Positions 45,743-54,477 of a stretch of 64,000 bases of DNA are shown here, piece by piece (position 1 is the stretch's first letter; every line of letters starts with the position of its first letter). The notes under the pieces were generated by a model, which searched no databases, was not told where the DNA came from, and saw only the letters and a program-made list of their open reading frames with translations. This stretch comes from Bradyrhizobium viridifuturi. GTDB lineage: Bacteria > Pseudomonadota > Alphaproteobacteria > Rhizobiales > Xanthobacteraceae. Made by a program: the position numbers and the translations under genes. Where the stretch lies: assembly GCF_001238275.1 (NCBI RefSeq), contig NZ_LGTB01000003.1, positions 234,202-298,201 on the forward strand, written 5' to 3'.

Positions 45743-46555
45743 ATGCCGCGGCGCGCCGCCGCCTGGCTGGCGCGCGGCTTCCTGGCCGCGGCCGCGTGCT
45801 CCTCGGTTGCCTGGGGCGCGACCACGTTGCCGGTCTTTGTCGACCAGGCCCGGCTCGACGGCGCGAGGGACCTGATCTTGCGCAACGTGCCGGTCAGCGA
45901 TGCCGAGCTCGGTGACCTCGGTCCGCTATTGTCGCGCGTGGCGGCGGATAAGGATTGCATGCCGGCGATCGATCGCAGCGCGGCGGTGATCCGGCTTCGG
46001 CTCGCCGAGAACGCACTCGCATCGGGCGATCAGGTGGACGCAAGGATGGACGAGCTCGACGCAGCGGTCCGCAAATCGCTCGGCTGCGCACCGGCCGATC
46101 CTTACCTCTGGGTCGTGCTGTTCTGGCTTCGCAACACCAGGCAGGGTTTGAGCGATGCCAATTTCGACCTATTGCGGATGTCGTATCGGCTCGGACCCAA
46201 CGAGGGCTGGATCGTCGTCAAGCGCAGCGCCATGGCGCTCGCCATGCTCGATGCGCTGCCGCCCGACCTGTCGGACGCGGTGATCGCCGAGTTCGCGCGC
46301 CTCGTGAAAACCGAATTGTACACCGAGGCGATCGATCTGTTGAAAGGACCGGGCTGGGCGCACCGGGACAGGCTGCTGGCCGGCCTTGCAGCTGTCCCGC
46401 AACGGAACGTCGACATCCTGACCCGCACGATGGCCGACATCGGATACGATCTCGACCGCCGCTCGCCGGCGGAGCGACGCAATCCGGAGCGCAAATCGAA
46501 CGACCGCATCGACGAGATCGCCCGAATGCCGCCGGAGGCGAGGGCCAGGCCATGA
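45743..46555 (+). CDS. Exopolysaccharide-locus helical periplasmic protein (paralogue B)
   Basis: About 270 residues with a signal peptide (MPRRAAAWLARGFLAAAACS, cleavage near AWG). The mature part is helical: ELDAAVRKSLGCAPADPYLW, LLRMSYRLGPNEGW, then charged helices to a basic end. It resembles the 36197-36805 protein in the MSY-G-N segment and what follows. In-frame starts at 45704 and 45713 overlap the kinase gene; 45743 gives the best signal peptide, though its ribosome-binding site is close. It is coupled to the methyltransferase downstream by an ATGA overlap. Confidence 0.7.
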   Translation: MPRRAAAWLARGFLAAAACSSVAWGATTLPVFVDQARLDGARDLILRNVPVSDAELGDLGPLLSRVAADKDCMPAIDRSAAVIRLRLAENALASGDQVDARMDELDAAVRKSLGCAPADPYLWVVLFWLRNTRQGLSDANFDLLRMSYRLGPNEGWIVVKRSAMALAMLDALPPDLSDAVIAEFARLVKTELYTEAIDLLKGPGWAHRDRLLAGLAAVPQRNVDILTRTMADIGYDLDRRSPAERRNPERKSNDRIDEIARMPPEARARP

Positions 46556-47310
46556 CGATGGAATTCAGCGTCGGTCAACACAACGCGCATTATGAAGGCG
46601 TCTATTCGACGCAGGAGCGCGACTGGCGCCGCGTCTGCGCGGTCGACAAGGCCGATCATATCGCTGGCCTGCTCGGAGCCGCCGCCGCCAGCGTCGGCAA
46701 CGTACTCGAGGTTGGCTGCGGCACCGGCGCCGTGCTGGCGCGGCTGTCCGCGATCGGCATCGGCCGCGACTTCACCGGCATCGACGTCATCGATCCCACG
46801 ACCAACCTGGAGATCGATGGCGCTGCAGCGGCGCCGTTCCGCTGGTCGAGCTATGACGGTGCGACGATCCCGTTCGCTGACGGATCGTTCGACCTCGTCT
46901 ATGCCAGCCATGTGCTGGAGCACGTGCCCGAGCCGCGCGCATTGCTGCGGGAGTTCGCCCGGGTTGCGCGGAGCTTCATCTATGTCGAGGTGCCCTGCGA
47001 ACTGCACGCGCGGACCAATCGCCGCGCATTGCAATCGACGCTCGACATCGGCCATATCAATTTCTACACGCCCGACACGTTCCGTCTGGTGCTGGAGACC
47101 GCGGGACTCCATGTCGCCGGCTTCGGCACCTACGACCACAGCTTGCCGGTGCACGCATTTCATTCGTCGCGGGTGAGGGGGCTCGCAAAGAGCATTGTGC
47201 GGAAGTCGCTGCTGTCGGTCAGCCCGGCGTTCGCCACCCGGCTTGCGACCTATCATTGCGGGGCGCTCTGCCGGCGCGGCGAGGCGCAGGCGCCGCCACG
47301 GGATCGGTAA
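46552..47310 (+). CDS. Class I SAM-dependent methyltransferase
   Basis: A 252-residue methyltransferase. Motif I is VLEVGCGTGAVLARL (about 50-64), motif II region FTGIDVIDP, then the methyltransferase_11 signature PFADGSFDLVYASHVLEHVP (about 103-122) and FIYVEVPCELH. It is cytoplasmic and probably methylates a sugar or sugar-lipid intermediate, given its place in the operon. The ATG overlaps the preceding stop. The exact acceptor is unknown. Confidence 0.85.
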   Translation: MTMEFSVGQHNAHYEGVYSTQERDWRRVCAVDKADHIAGLLGAAAASVGNVLEVGCGTGAVLARLSAIGIGRDFTGIDVIDPTTNLEIDGAAAAPFRWSSYDGATIPFADGSFDLVYASHVLEHVPEPRALLREFARVARSFIYVEVPCELHARTNRRALQSTLDIGHINFYTPDTFRLVLETAGLHVAGFGTYDHSLPVHAFHSSRVRGLAKSIVRKSLLSVSPAFATRLATYHCGALCRRGEAQAPPRDR

Positions 47311-47313
47311 GCC

Positions 47314-48429
47314 ATGACGTCGCGCGTGGTCGTCTTCAACAACATGATCACTCCCTACACCAACCGGCTCTACAACGAGTTGGTCGATCGTGGGCTGGAT
47401 CTCGCGGTGCTGTCCTGCACTGCGCAGGAGGCCGATCGCGCCTGGGCGGGAACGTTCACGCCGCGCTACGTGACGCGCACGGTGCCCGGTGTCTCGATCC
47501 CACTGTCGCGGTCGCGTCACACCCATCTCAATATCGGCATCGGCCGCGCCTTGAACGCGCTCGCGCCCGACCTGCTGTTCGTCAACGGGCTTTTCCCCTC
47601 GATGCTGGCGGGCGCGGCGTGGGCGCGGGCCAACGGCAAGGCGCTCGCGCTGACGATCGACGGCTGGCGCGAGACGATGCCCGATACCGCCTATCATCGC
47701 CTGGCGCGGCCGTGGCTGCTGCGCCAGTGTGCGGCGGTCGTATGCTGCAGCGACAAGGGCAGGGCGTACTTCCGTGCCGAGGGCGTTGCTGACGACGATC
47801 TGTTCGTGGTGCCGCTGGTGCCGGCGTGGGATCCGCCGCCGTCGGTGCCATGCTTCCATGATCGTCCATTTCACCTGCTCTGGTGCGCCCGCATCAATGA
47901 CGGCGCCAAGAATGCAATATTCTTCGAGAACGTCGCCATCGCGCTGGGCCGTGTCCTGCCTGGCCTGAAGGTCCGCGTGGTCGGGTCTGGCGCCGCAGAG
48001 GCGCGCATGCTGGCGCGGCTCGGTGACGCCGGCATCGATGTCAGCCACGACAGCTATGTGCCGTGGCAGGCGATATCGGAAGTCTTTCTGCAATCCCGGC
48101 TGTTGCTGCTGCCCTCGTTGCTGGAGCCGTGGGGGCTGGTGTGCAACGAGGCGATGCAGTGCGGCGTTCCGTGTCTGGTGTCGCCGCATGTCGGAGCGGG
48201 CGGCGAGTTGGTGCGCGACCACCTGAACGGCCACGTTTGCGCGCTTGATGAGCGGGCGTGGGTCGACACGGCGCGCGGCCTGCTCGAGGATCCCGCGCGC
48301 TGGGAGGTGATGTCGCAGCAGGCCCGGAAGAGCGTACGGCGGGAAGCGCTTGCCGACGCCGCTGGACGCTTCAAGGCCGCGGTTGATCATCTCGCGAGGG
48401 CGCCAGCCCGGCGGGAGGCCGTTCAATGA
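47314..48429 (+). CDS. Glycosyltransferase family 4 protein
   Basis: A 371-residue GT-B fold transferase. The N-terminal acceptor domain begins VVVFNNMITPYTNRLYNEL. The C-terminal donor domain has HLLWCARINDGAKN and KVRVVGSGAAEARML, followed by the family motif LLPSLLEPWGLVCNEAMQCG, in which the second Glu of the E-x7-E motif contacts the nucleotide sugar. It is retaining and cytoplasmic-face. It starts three bases after the methyltransferase stop and overlaps the next gene by four bases, so it is tightly within the operon. Confidence 0.85.
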   Translation: MTSRVVVFNNMITPYTNRLYNELVDRGLDLAVLSCTAQEADRAWAGTFTPRYVTRTVPGVSIPLSRSRHTHLNIGIGRALNALAPDLLFVNGLFPSMLAGAAWARANGKALALTIDGWRETMPDTAYHRLARPWLLRQCAAVVCCSDKGRAYFRAEGVADDDLFVVPLVPAWDPPPSVPCFHDRPFHLLWCARINDGAKNAIFFENVAIALGRVLPGLKVRVVGSGAAEARMLARLGDAGIDVSHDSYVPWQAISEVFLQSRLLLLPSLLEPWGLVCNEAMQCGVPCLVSPHVGAGGELVRDHLNGHVCALDERAWVDTARGLLEDPARWEVMSQQARKSVRREALADAAGRFKAAVDHLARAPARREAVQ

Positions 48430-49718
48430 TCGGCCGGTGGTGGTTTCGAACTGATCTCTTCCTGCACGCCTATCTGGTGATGGTGCTCGGCTGCATCTAT
48501 TTCCTGTTCAATTTCGTCGAAGGCATCTCGTTCGCGGAACGGGCCGGGGAGTCCACGCTGTTCCGCGTTGCGTGGTTGCTGCTCTACATCCTGCTGATGC
48601 TGCACATCGCGGTAGACCGGAAGCGCTTCGGCCTGCTGATGCTGCAATCGCAGCTCTATCTGACGTTCGTTGCCTTTGCGCTGGTCTCGCTGGCGCTGAG
48701 CGCCGACCCCGCCGGCGCGTCGGTCAAGTTCGCGATGTATCTGCTGACCACGCTCTTCTCGGCGTGGGTCGTGATCAGCTGCCCCGTCGACCGTCTCGTC
48801 GACACCCTGTTCCGGATCGGGATCGCGGTGCTGATCGTTCACGTCCTGCTGTTTCCGGTGATCGGCTCGCAGTGGGACTACGACCCGCTGCATCGGCCGA
48901 CGGTGCTGGGCACCCAGGCCTATGCCGGCGTGTTCGGCCACAAGAATCTGGCCGGCGCCTTCTTCGGCTTGATGGTGCTGATCTGCTTCGTGCGCATGCT
49001 GGCGGGGCCGCGCAAGCAGTTCGGCTGGTCGCTGCTCTTGATGGGATGTCATCTCTTCGCGCTCGCCGCGGCGGGCGCCGCGGGACCGCTGATCAGCATG
49101 CTGACGGCGCTTGCCGTGACCTTCGGGCTGCTGCTGGTGGTGCTCGGATACAGGGGCGCGGCTTCGATCTACTGGCTTTGCCTCGCTTTTGTTGCGCTGG
49201 TCGTGTTCGCCGTGCCGAGCGATGAGTTGTACGGGCTGGTCGGCCGCAGCGGAAACCTGACCGGCCGCTCGTTCCTCTGGTCGGTCTGGCCGTACTTCTT
49301 CTGGCAGCACCCATGGCTCGGCTACGGCTTCTCGGGGTTCTTCAACGAGCTGCCGAACTCGCCGGCGAACGAGCTGACGAGCATGGCGCCCTGGAATACC
49401 GAGTTCGGCTCGTTCGAGAATTCCTATCTCGACGCTTTCCTCCAGTTCGGTCTGCTCGGCGGTGCGCTCTATATCCTGCTGCTGGCGCGCGCGTTGTGGA
49501 ACACCATCGTCTTCACATTCGAGCGGAAAGGGATGTACTGGCTGGCGCCGTTTGCAATGCTGCTGTTCGTCGTGATCGCGTCGGCCAACGATTCGAGCCA
49601 GCTGCTGCACAATTACTTCGGCTGCGTGCTGGTGTTCTGGTGCTATTTCGGCCCGGAGGCCCGGCTGCAAGCAGCGCCGCGGCGCGCGTTCGCCAGATTG
49701 CGTGTGAGTGAGGCGTGA
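48426..49718 (+). CDS. O-antigen ligase/ExoQ-like polymerase
   Basis: A 430-residue protein with about eleven membrane helices. The diagnostic AGVFGHKNLAGAFFG lies near residues 165-180. The large loop has WQHPWLGYGFSGFF and EFGSFENSYLDAFLQFGLLG, which match the ExoQ/Wzy pattern (His of HKN, then N-S-Y-L-D in place of H-N-x-x-L). It is the clearest polymerase of the three ligase-like proteins in the locus. The ATGA overlap couples it to the preceding glycosyltransferase, and the flippase gene follows with a similar overlap. Confidence 0.85.
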   Translation: MIGRWWFRTDLFLHAYLVMVLGCIYFLFNFVEGISFAERAGESTLFRVAWLLLYILLMLHIAVDRKRFGLLMLQSQLYLTFVAFALVSLALSADPAGASVKFAMYLLTTLFSAWVVISCPVDRLVDTLFRIGIAVLIVHVLLFPVIGSQWDYDPLHRPTVLGTQAYAGVFGHKNLAGAFFGLMVLICFVRMLAGPRKQFGWSLLLMGCHLFALAAAGAAGPLISMLTALAVTFGLLLVVLGYRGAASIYWLCLAFVALVVFAVPSDELYGLVGRSGNLTGRSFLWSVWPYFFWQHPWLGYGFSGFFNELPNSPANELTSMAPWNTEFGSFENSYLDAFLQFGLLGGALYILLLARALWNTIVFTFERKGMYWLAPFAMLLFVVIASANDSSQLLHNYFGCVLVFWCYFGPEARLQAAPRRAFARLRVSEA

Positions 49719-51034
49719 GTGCGTTGACTGAAAGGCTCGACCGAATGGCGGCCCAGACCCGGGTCGCCGTTGCCGCGGGCGGCGCGCTCCGCGGGCTGCG
49801 CCGCGCCGGCGGCAACGTTGCGCTCGGCCTGATCGATCAGGCCTTGCTCAGCGGCTCCGCCTTCGTGCTGACGATCGTGCTGGCCAACGTGCTCGATATC
49901 AAGTCGTTCGGCCAGTTCAGCGTCGCCTGGTCGGTCTCGATCCTGATCGAGGCGGTGTTTCTGCGCGGCCTGTTTGACGACGGTCTGCCGGCGACCGCGC
50001 ATCGCATCCCGAAATCGCGCTGGCCGCAGCTGCGGCTCGGCCTCTATCTGTCGTCGCTCGCCGTCGCGGCCGGGTTTGGCCTGCTGCTGGCGATTGCCGG
50101 CCTCGTGATCATTGCGGCCGGCGACAACACGGGCGGGCTCGTGATCGCAACCGGGCTCGCGATCCCCGCCGTTCGGCTGCAAAGCATGTTCCGCCGCATC
50201 TGCTATCTCGACGGGCGGCTGCCGCGCGCGGTGGCGTCCTCGCTGACCTATTGCGTGGCACTCGTCGCCTCGGCCGGGTTGATGATCGTGCTCAAGCTGA
50301 CCGGCGCTGCGGCGGCGATGGCGTGCATCGCGATCTCGGCGGCGGCCGCCGCGAGTCTGTTGCTGGCCCACACCGGCGAGCTGGCCCGGCCGCGCGCCAG
50401 AATTTTCCGCGGCTCGCTGCGGCGGCTGTTCAGGAACGGCCGCTGGTTCGTCGCGACCTCGCTCACTTACTGGGTCGGCAGCATCGGGCTGATCCCGGTG
50501 TGTGGCGTCCTGATCGGGCTCGACGCGAGCGCATCGCTGCGGATTCTGCTCCTGCTGTTTGCACCGCTGAGCCAGTTCTGCGCGACGATGTTCTCGGTCC
50601 GCCTGCCGGAGATCGCGGCCGGGCTGCGCGCCGGCAGGCGCGGCGCGGTCACTGCGGCCGCGCGCGAAAACGCCCTGCTGCTCGGGTCGGTCGCCGCCGC
50701 CTATGGCGCGGTGGTCGTGCTGTTCGGCCAGCGCATTCTTGCGCTCGTCATCCATGGACAGACCTACGAGATCGGCACCGGCAGCCTCGCCCTGATGGGC
50801 GCGGCGATGGCGCTTGACGCCGTATGGCTCGGCCTCGCGCTGCCGCTGTTCGCGACCGGCAAGCCGCAGCGCTTCATGCTGAGCCGAATCGCCGGCCTCG
50901 TCGCGCTGTGCTGCGTGCTGCCGTTCGCGGCGCAGGCTTGGCAGGTGATGGGCGCGGTTGCGGCGATGGTGGCCTCCAGTGCGGCGTCGGTGATCACCGT
51001 CGTGCTGACCAATCGGGCGCGGGGGCAGGCATGA
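49715..51034 (+). CDS. Wzx-type oligosaccharide flippase (MOP superfamily)
   Basis: A 439-residue protein with about twelve membrane helices and the alternating hydrophobic/basic-loop pattern of Wzx/PST flippases. After a 30-residue basic N-terminus, TM1 begins LIDQALLSGSAFVLTIVLAN followed by the SFGQFSVAWS segment that is typical of the family start. It would move undecaprenyl-linked repeat units to the periplasmic side. It begins with GTG overlapping the polymerase stop and ends overlapping the next methyltransferase start. Confidence 0.8.
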   Translation: MSALTERLDRMAAQTRVAVAAGGALRGLRRAGGNVALGLIDQALLSGSAFVLTIVLANVLDIKSFGQFSVAWSVSILIEAVFLRGLFDDGLPATAHRIPKSRWPQLRLGLYLSSLAVAAGFGLLLAIAGLVIIAAGDNTGGLVIATGLAIPAVRLQSMFRRICYLDGRLPRAVASSLTYCVALVASAGLMIVLKLTGAAAAMACIAISAAAAASLLLAHTGELARPRARIFRGSLRRLFRNGRWFVATSLTYWVGSIGLIPVCGVLIGLDASASLRILLLLFAPLSQFCATMFSVRLPEIAAGLRAGRRGAVTAAARENALLLGSVAAAYGAVVVLFGQRILALVIHGQTYEIGTGSLALMGAAMALDAVWLGLALPLFATGKPQRFMLSRIAGLVALCCVLPFAAQAWQVMGAVAAMVASSAASVITVVLTNRARGQA

Positions 51035-51654
51035 CTGACCACGCGCGCGGCTCGCTCCCGAGGCTGCACATCGGCGCCTTCAATTGCGGCATCGACGGCT
51101 GGATCAACACCGACATCACGATGCATCTGTGGATTGCGCGGCTGCCGTTCGCGGCGAAAGCGCTGCATCTCGCGGGCCTGCTGAGCAATGCCCGCTATGC
51201 CGAGCACCGCAACGGCAGGTTTGCCCGGCTCCGCTACATGGACCTGACCAAGCCGCTGCCGTTCGCCGATGGCAGCCTCTCGGCGGTGTTCAGCGCGCAT
51301 GTCTTCGAGCATCTGTTCCCTGACGAGGTCGGGCGGCTGGCGCGCGAGATCGCCCGGGTGCTCGCGCCGGGCGGGGTGTGCCGTATTGTCGTCCCGGACA
51401 TGGAACGGATCGTCGCCCTCTACGACCCGGCCGCGCCGCAGGCCTTCCTCAAGGGTGTGTTCGAGATCGAGCGCCGCAAGGAGGCCGCCTTCGCACATCA
51501 CTGGGGCTATACCCGTGCCTCGCTCGCGGCGCTGTTCCGCGACGCGGGGTGCTCAGAGACCCATACGCGGGCGTATCGGGAGGGGGTCTGTCCCGACATC
51601 GACCGGCTCGACAACCGGCCGGACGAGTCGATCTTCTTCGAGGCCATCAAGTAG
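51031..51654 (+). CDS. SAM-dependent methyltransferase-like protein
   Basis: A 207-residue protein of the methyltransferase_11 group that begins with the compact LHIGAFNCGIDGWINTDI in place of a GxGxG motif I. It then has LPFADGSLSAVFSAHVFEHL and IARVLAPGGVCRIVVPDMER. These short enzymes are common in polysaccharide clusters. The changed motif I (HIGAFN instead of HIGCGN) may weaken SAM binding. It overlaps the flippase gene by four bases. Confidence 0.75.
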   Translation: MTDHARGSLPRLHIGAFNCGIDGWINTDITMHLWIARLPFAAKALHLAGLLSNARYAEHRNGRFARLRYMDLTKPLPFADGSLSAVFSAHVFEHLFPDEVGRLAREIARVLAPGGVCRIVVPDMERIVALYDPAAPQAFLKGVFEIERRKEAAFAHHWGYTRASLAALFRDAGCSETHTRAYREGVCPDIDRLDNRPDESIFFEAIK

Positions 51655-51667
51655 CAGGAGACTGACA

Positions 51668-52339
51668 GTGCTGGGCGCAATCCAGGCGCGATTTTCCAGT
51701 GCGGCACGCCAGCGGCGCGGCGAGTTCCTCGTCCGCACCGTGAATGTCCCGCTCAACGCGAAGATCCTCGATCTCGGCGGCGGCACTGGCCGGCACCTCC
51801 GCGCGATCCTGCCGTTTCATACCGACATCACGGTCTGCGACATCTCGGCCGACGATCTGAAGACGGCACGCGAACGCTTCGGCTTCAAGACCGTGCTGCT
51901 GCAGGAGACCGAGCGCCTGCCGTTCGACGATCACGCGTTCGACTTCTGTTTCTGCTCGTCGGTAATCGAACATGTCACGGGTCCGAAGCGGGACGTCGTG
52001 ACGATCGCGAGCGACACGGACTTTCTGAATATCGCGCGCGAGCACCAGAATCGCTTTGCGGGCGAGATCTCGCGGGTCGCAAAGTCCTTCTACGTGCAAA
52101 CGCCGTACCGCTACTTCCCGATCGAGAGCCATACCTGGCTGCCCGGAATCATCGTGCTGTTGCCGAGGCGGCAGCAGATCTCGCTGATCGAACTGTTCAA
52201 CCGCTTCTGGTTCAAGAGGACCTCGCCCGATTGGCATCTGTTCGACTGGCGCGAGATGACGGAAACGTTTCCGGATGCCAGGATCTATCGTGAACGATAT
52301 CTCGGCATGACCAAGTCGCTGATGGCGATCAAGGCTTGA
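51668..52339 (+). CDS. SAM-dependent methyltransferase
   Basis: A 223-residue class I methyltransferase. Motif I is ILDLGGGTGRHLRAI; motif II region TVCDISADDL; then the post-motif segment LPFDDHAFDFCFCSSVIEHV. The second half (TPYRYFPIESHTWLPGIIVL) is typical of sugar-cluster methyltransferases. The GTG at 51668 has AGGAG upstream; no ATG fits. It is the last gene of the plus-strand operon and is convergent with the methyltransferase at 52361. Confidence 0.8.
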   Translation: MLGAIQARFSSAARQRRGEFLVRTVNVPLNAKILDLGGGTGRHLRAILPFHTDITVCDISADDLKTARERFGFKTVLLQETERLPFDDHAFDFCFCSSVIEHVTGPKRDVVTIASDTDFLNIAREHQNRFAGEISRVAKSFYVQTPYRYFPIESHTWLPGIIVLLPRRQQISLIELFNRFWFKRTSPDWHLFDWREMTETFPDARIYRERYLGMTKSLMAIKA

Positions 52340-52360
52340 GGCGGACGTCTGCCCGGCGCG

Positions 52361-53071
52361 TCAGTCGTCGCGGCGGGCCAGAATATTGATCAGCGTGCCG
52401 ATTGTCGCTCGGCGATCCAGCGCCGGCGGCAGCGGAGAGCCGGCAAAGCCGGTAGCCAGCATCATGAGACCGTGTCGCCGCAGCAAGTCTTGCATGGCGG
52501 CCGGCGAAGCCTCGAATTTGGAAAAGGCGAGGTAGCGGAACAGCGGTCGCGAAGACACGCGCGACGAGGCGGCGTGCGCGAGCCGGTAGCTCCGGCGCAG
52601 CAGTGACCCGCGATTGGGGATCGAGACCAGCAGCCGTCCGCCGGGCCTGAGCACGCGATGGATCTGGGCGAGGCACTGCGCCACGTCGGGGACATATTCC
52701 AGCACGCTCGCGCAGAGCACGCCGTCGAACGAACGATCGGCAAACGGCAGGCTCGCGATGGTCGGGATCTGCCGGAACGTCAGCCGTTCGGCCAGCAGGC
52801 CGTCGACCGGGCGATCGCGTGCTGCCGCAATCATTTCATGCGAGGCGTCGACGCCGGTGACGGTGCAGCCGCGCGCGGCGAGCAGGCGGGAGAGCGTTCC
52901 GGTGCCGCAACCTGCATCCAGCCAGCGCTGGCCAACAAGGTCCGCGTCTCCGAGCAGACCGAACATCGCAGCGGTGCGCGCCTTGAAGGTGCGGCTCCGA
53001 TGCAGCGTCTCCCACTCCGACGAAATCTCGTCGTGAAAACGGATTTCGGGTCGGTCGCGGGTCTCGGCCAT
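52361..53071 (-). CDS. Class I SAM-dependent methyltransferase (UbiE/COQ5-like)
   Basis: A 236-residue methyltransferase with motif I WLDAGCGTGTLSRLLAA, motif II VTGVDASHEMI, SFDGVLCASVLEYVPD and the motif III-like LRPGGRLLVSIPNRGSL. It is the last gene of the minus-strand unit glycosyltransferase - GDP-mannose dehydrogenase - methyltransferase. It probably modifies a sugar in the repeat unit. Confidence 0.85.
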   Translation of the reverse strand: MAETRDRPEIRFHDEISSEWETLHRSRTFKARTAAMFGLLGDADLVGQRWLDAGCGTGTLSRLLAARGCTVTGVDASHEMIAAARDRPVDGLLAERLTFRQIPTIASLPFADRSFDGVLCASVLEYVPDVAQCLAQIHRVLRPGGRLLVSIPNRGSLLRRSYRLAHAASSRVSSRPLFRYLAFSKFEASPAAMQDLLRRHGLMMLATGFAGSPLPPALDRRATIGTLINILARRDD

Positions 53072-53087
53072 GGTGGCATGGTGATCC

Positions 53088-54398
53088 CTACCAATGGAAG
53101 CCGCTCACTCTGGCGCTGACTTCATCGGGCAGTCCGATGTCCGACAGTTCGAGCACGGTCTGGTCGGGGCGGCTTGCCTTCAGTGCCGCGACGAAGCGCG
53201 GATCTGAGGTCGTCAGCACGATGATGTCGGCCCATTCGATCGTCTCCGCCACATCATCATGCAGCAGGCCGACCAGGTCCGGGTTGCGCATCAGGAAGTC
53301 CCGGTTGGCGCCGATCAGCTGCGACAGCCGCACATTGGGGTCGTAGATCCGGATCTCGCGTTGCTCGCCGCGCAGGCTCTTGACCAGTTCGACAAACGGG
53401 CTGTCGCGCACATCGTCGGTGCCGGCCTTGAAGCTGATCCCGAGGAAAGCGATGCGGCGGCCGTCATGCGACAGGATCCAGTCGGCGCCGCGCGACATGA
53501 TCATGTCATTGCTCGGCAGGATGCTTTCGAGCACCGGCGTCGACAGCCCGCGGCTGTGCGCCAGATGCTTCAACGCCTTGACGTCCTTGGGCAGGCAGGA
53601 GCCGCCGAAGGCAAAACCAGGCCGTAAGTAAGCCGGCGAGATGTTGAGCCTTGTGTCCTGCATGAAGATGTTCATGACGTCGCGGCCGTCGATACCCAGC
53701 GTCTTCGCGATCGTGCCGATCTCGTTGGCGAAGCTGACCTTCAGCGCATGCCAGCTGTTGTCGACATATTTGACGAGCTCAGCGGTCTCGACCGGCGGCG
53801 TTATCTTGGCGCCCGGCAGATCCTTGTAGAGCGCCATGACGCGGTCGGCGGTCTCCTGGTTGAAGGCGCCGACCACGGTCTTCGACGGCGCATTGAAATC
53901 CGCAATCGCCGAGCCTTCGCGCAGGAATTCGGGATTGAAGGCGAGATCGAAATCCCGCCCGATCTTGTTGCCGGAGGCTTCCTCGATCAGCGGCCCGACG
54001 GTGCCGCGGGTGGTGCCGGGCAGCACGGTCGAGCGGATCGTCACGGTGTGCGGCGCGTTCTTGGCGCGCAAACCGCGGCCGATCTCGATCGCGACCTGTC
54101 GGATCGCCGTCAGGTCGAGGTTGCCATTGCCGGACGAGGGCGTGCCGACGCAGACCATCGAGATGTCGCTGTTGACGATCGCCTCGGTGGCGTCGGTGGT
54201 CGCTATCAATTGACCGGTTGCAACGGCGCGCGCCACTTTATCCGAGATGCCCGGCTCGATCACCGGCGATCGGCCTTCGCGGATCAGATCGACCTTCGCC
54301 ACGCTCTTGTCGACGCCGATGATCTGGTGGCCGAGCTCGGTGAAGCAGGCGGCGCAGACCGTTCCGACATAGCCGAGGCCGAAAATGCTGACGTTCAT
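53088..54398 (-). CDS. algD: GDP-mannose 6-dehydrogenase, AlgD type
   Basis: A 436-residue nucleotide-sugar dehydrogenase, the same length as Pseudomonas AlgD and strongly similar to it as I recall the sequence. Features: N-terminal Rossmann MNVSIFGLGYVGTVCAACF, VCVGTPSSGNGNLDL, STVLPGTTRG, FNPEFLREGSAIADF, the catalytic cysteine in FAFGGSCLPKDVKAL (about residue 266), and AFLGISFKAGTDDVRDSP. It makes GDP-mannuronic acid from GDP-mannose with two NAD+. UDP-glucose dehydrogenase is the alternative, but the spacing favours the AlgD branch. The frame to 54710 is a false extension. Confidence 0.85.
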   Translation of the reverse strand: MNVSIFGLGYVGTVCAACFTELGHQIIGVDKSVAKVDLIREGRSPVIEPGISDKVARAVATGQLIATTDATEAIVNSDISMVCVGTPSSGNGNLDLTAIRQVAIEIGRGLRAKNAPHTVTIRSTVLPGTTRGTVGPLIEEASGNKIGRDFDLAFNPEFLREGSAIADFNAPSKTVVGAFNQETADRVMALYKDLPGAKITPPVETAELVKYVDNSWHALKVSFANEIGTIAKTLGIDGRDVMNIFMQDTRLNISPAYLRPGFAFGGSCLPKDVKALKHLAHSRGLSTPVLESILPSNDMIMSRGADWILSHDGRRIAFLGISFKAGTDDVRDSPFVELVKSLRGEQREIRIYDPNVRLSQLIGANRDFLMRNPDLVGLLHDDVAETIEWADIIVLTTSDPRFVAALKASRPDQTVLELSDIGLPDEVSARVSGFHW

Positions 54399-54477
54399 GC
54401 TTCGACCTTCAACAATTCGGCGGCGTGCGCGCGGCCGCGGCCACGGCGTGCTTGGCGGGAGTAAGGCGGCAGGGCGT

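Noticed and set aside
46102..48426. 774-residue minus-strand ORF
   Set aside because: It lies opposite a methyltransferase and a glycosyltransferase with clear motifs and overlapping coupled starts.
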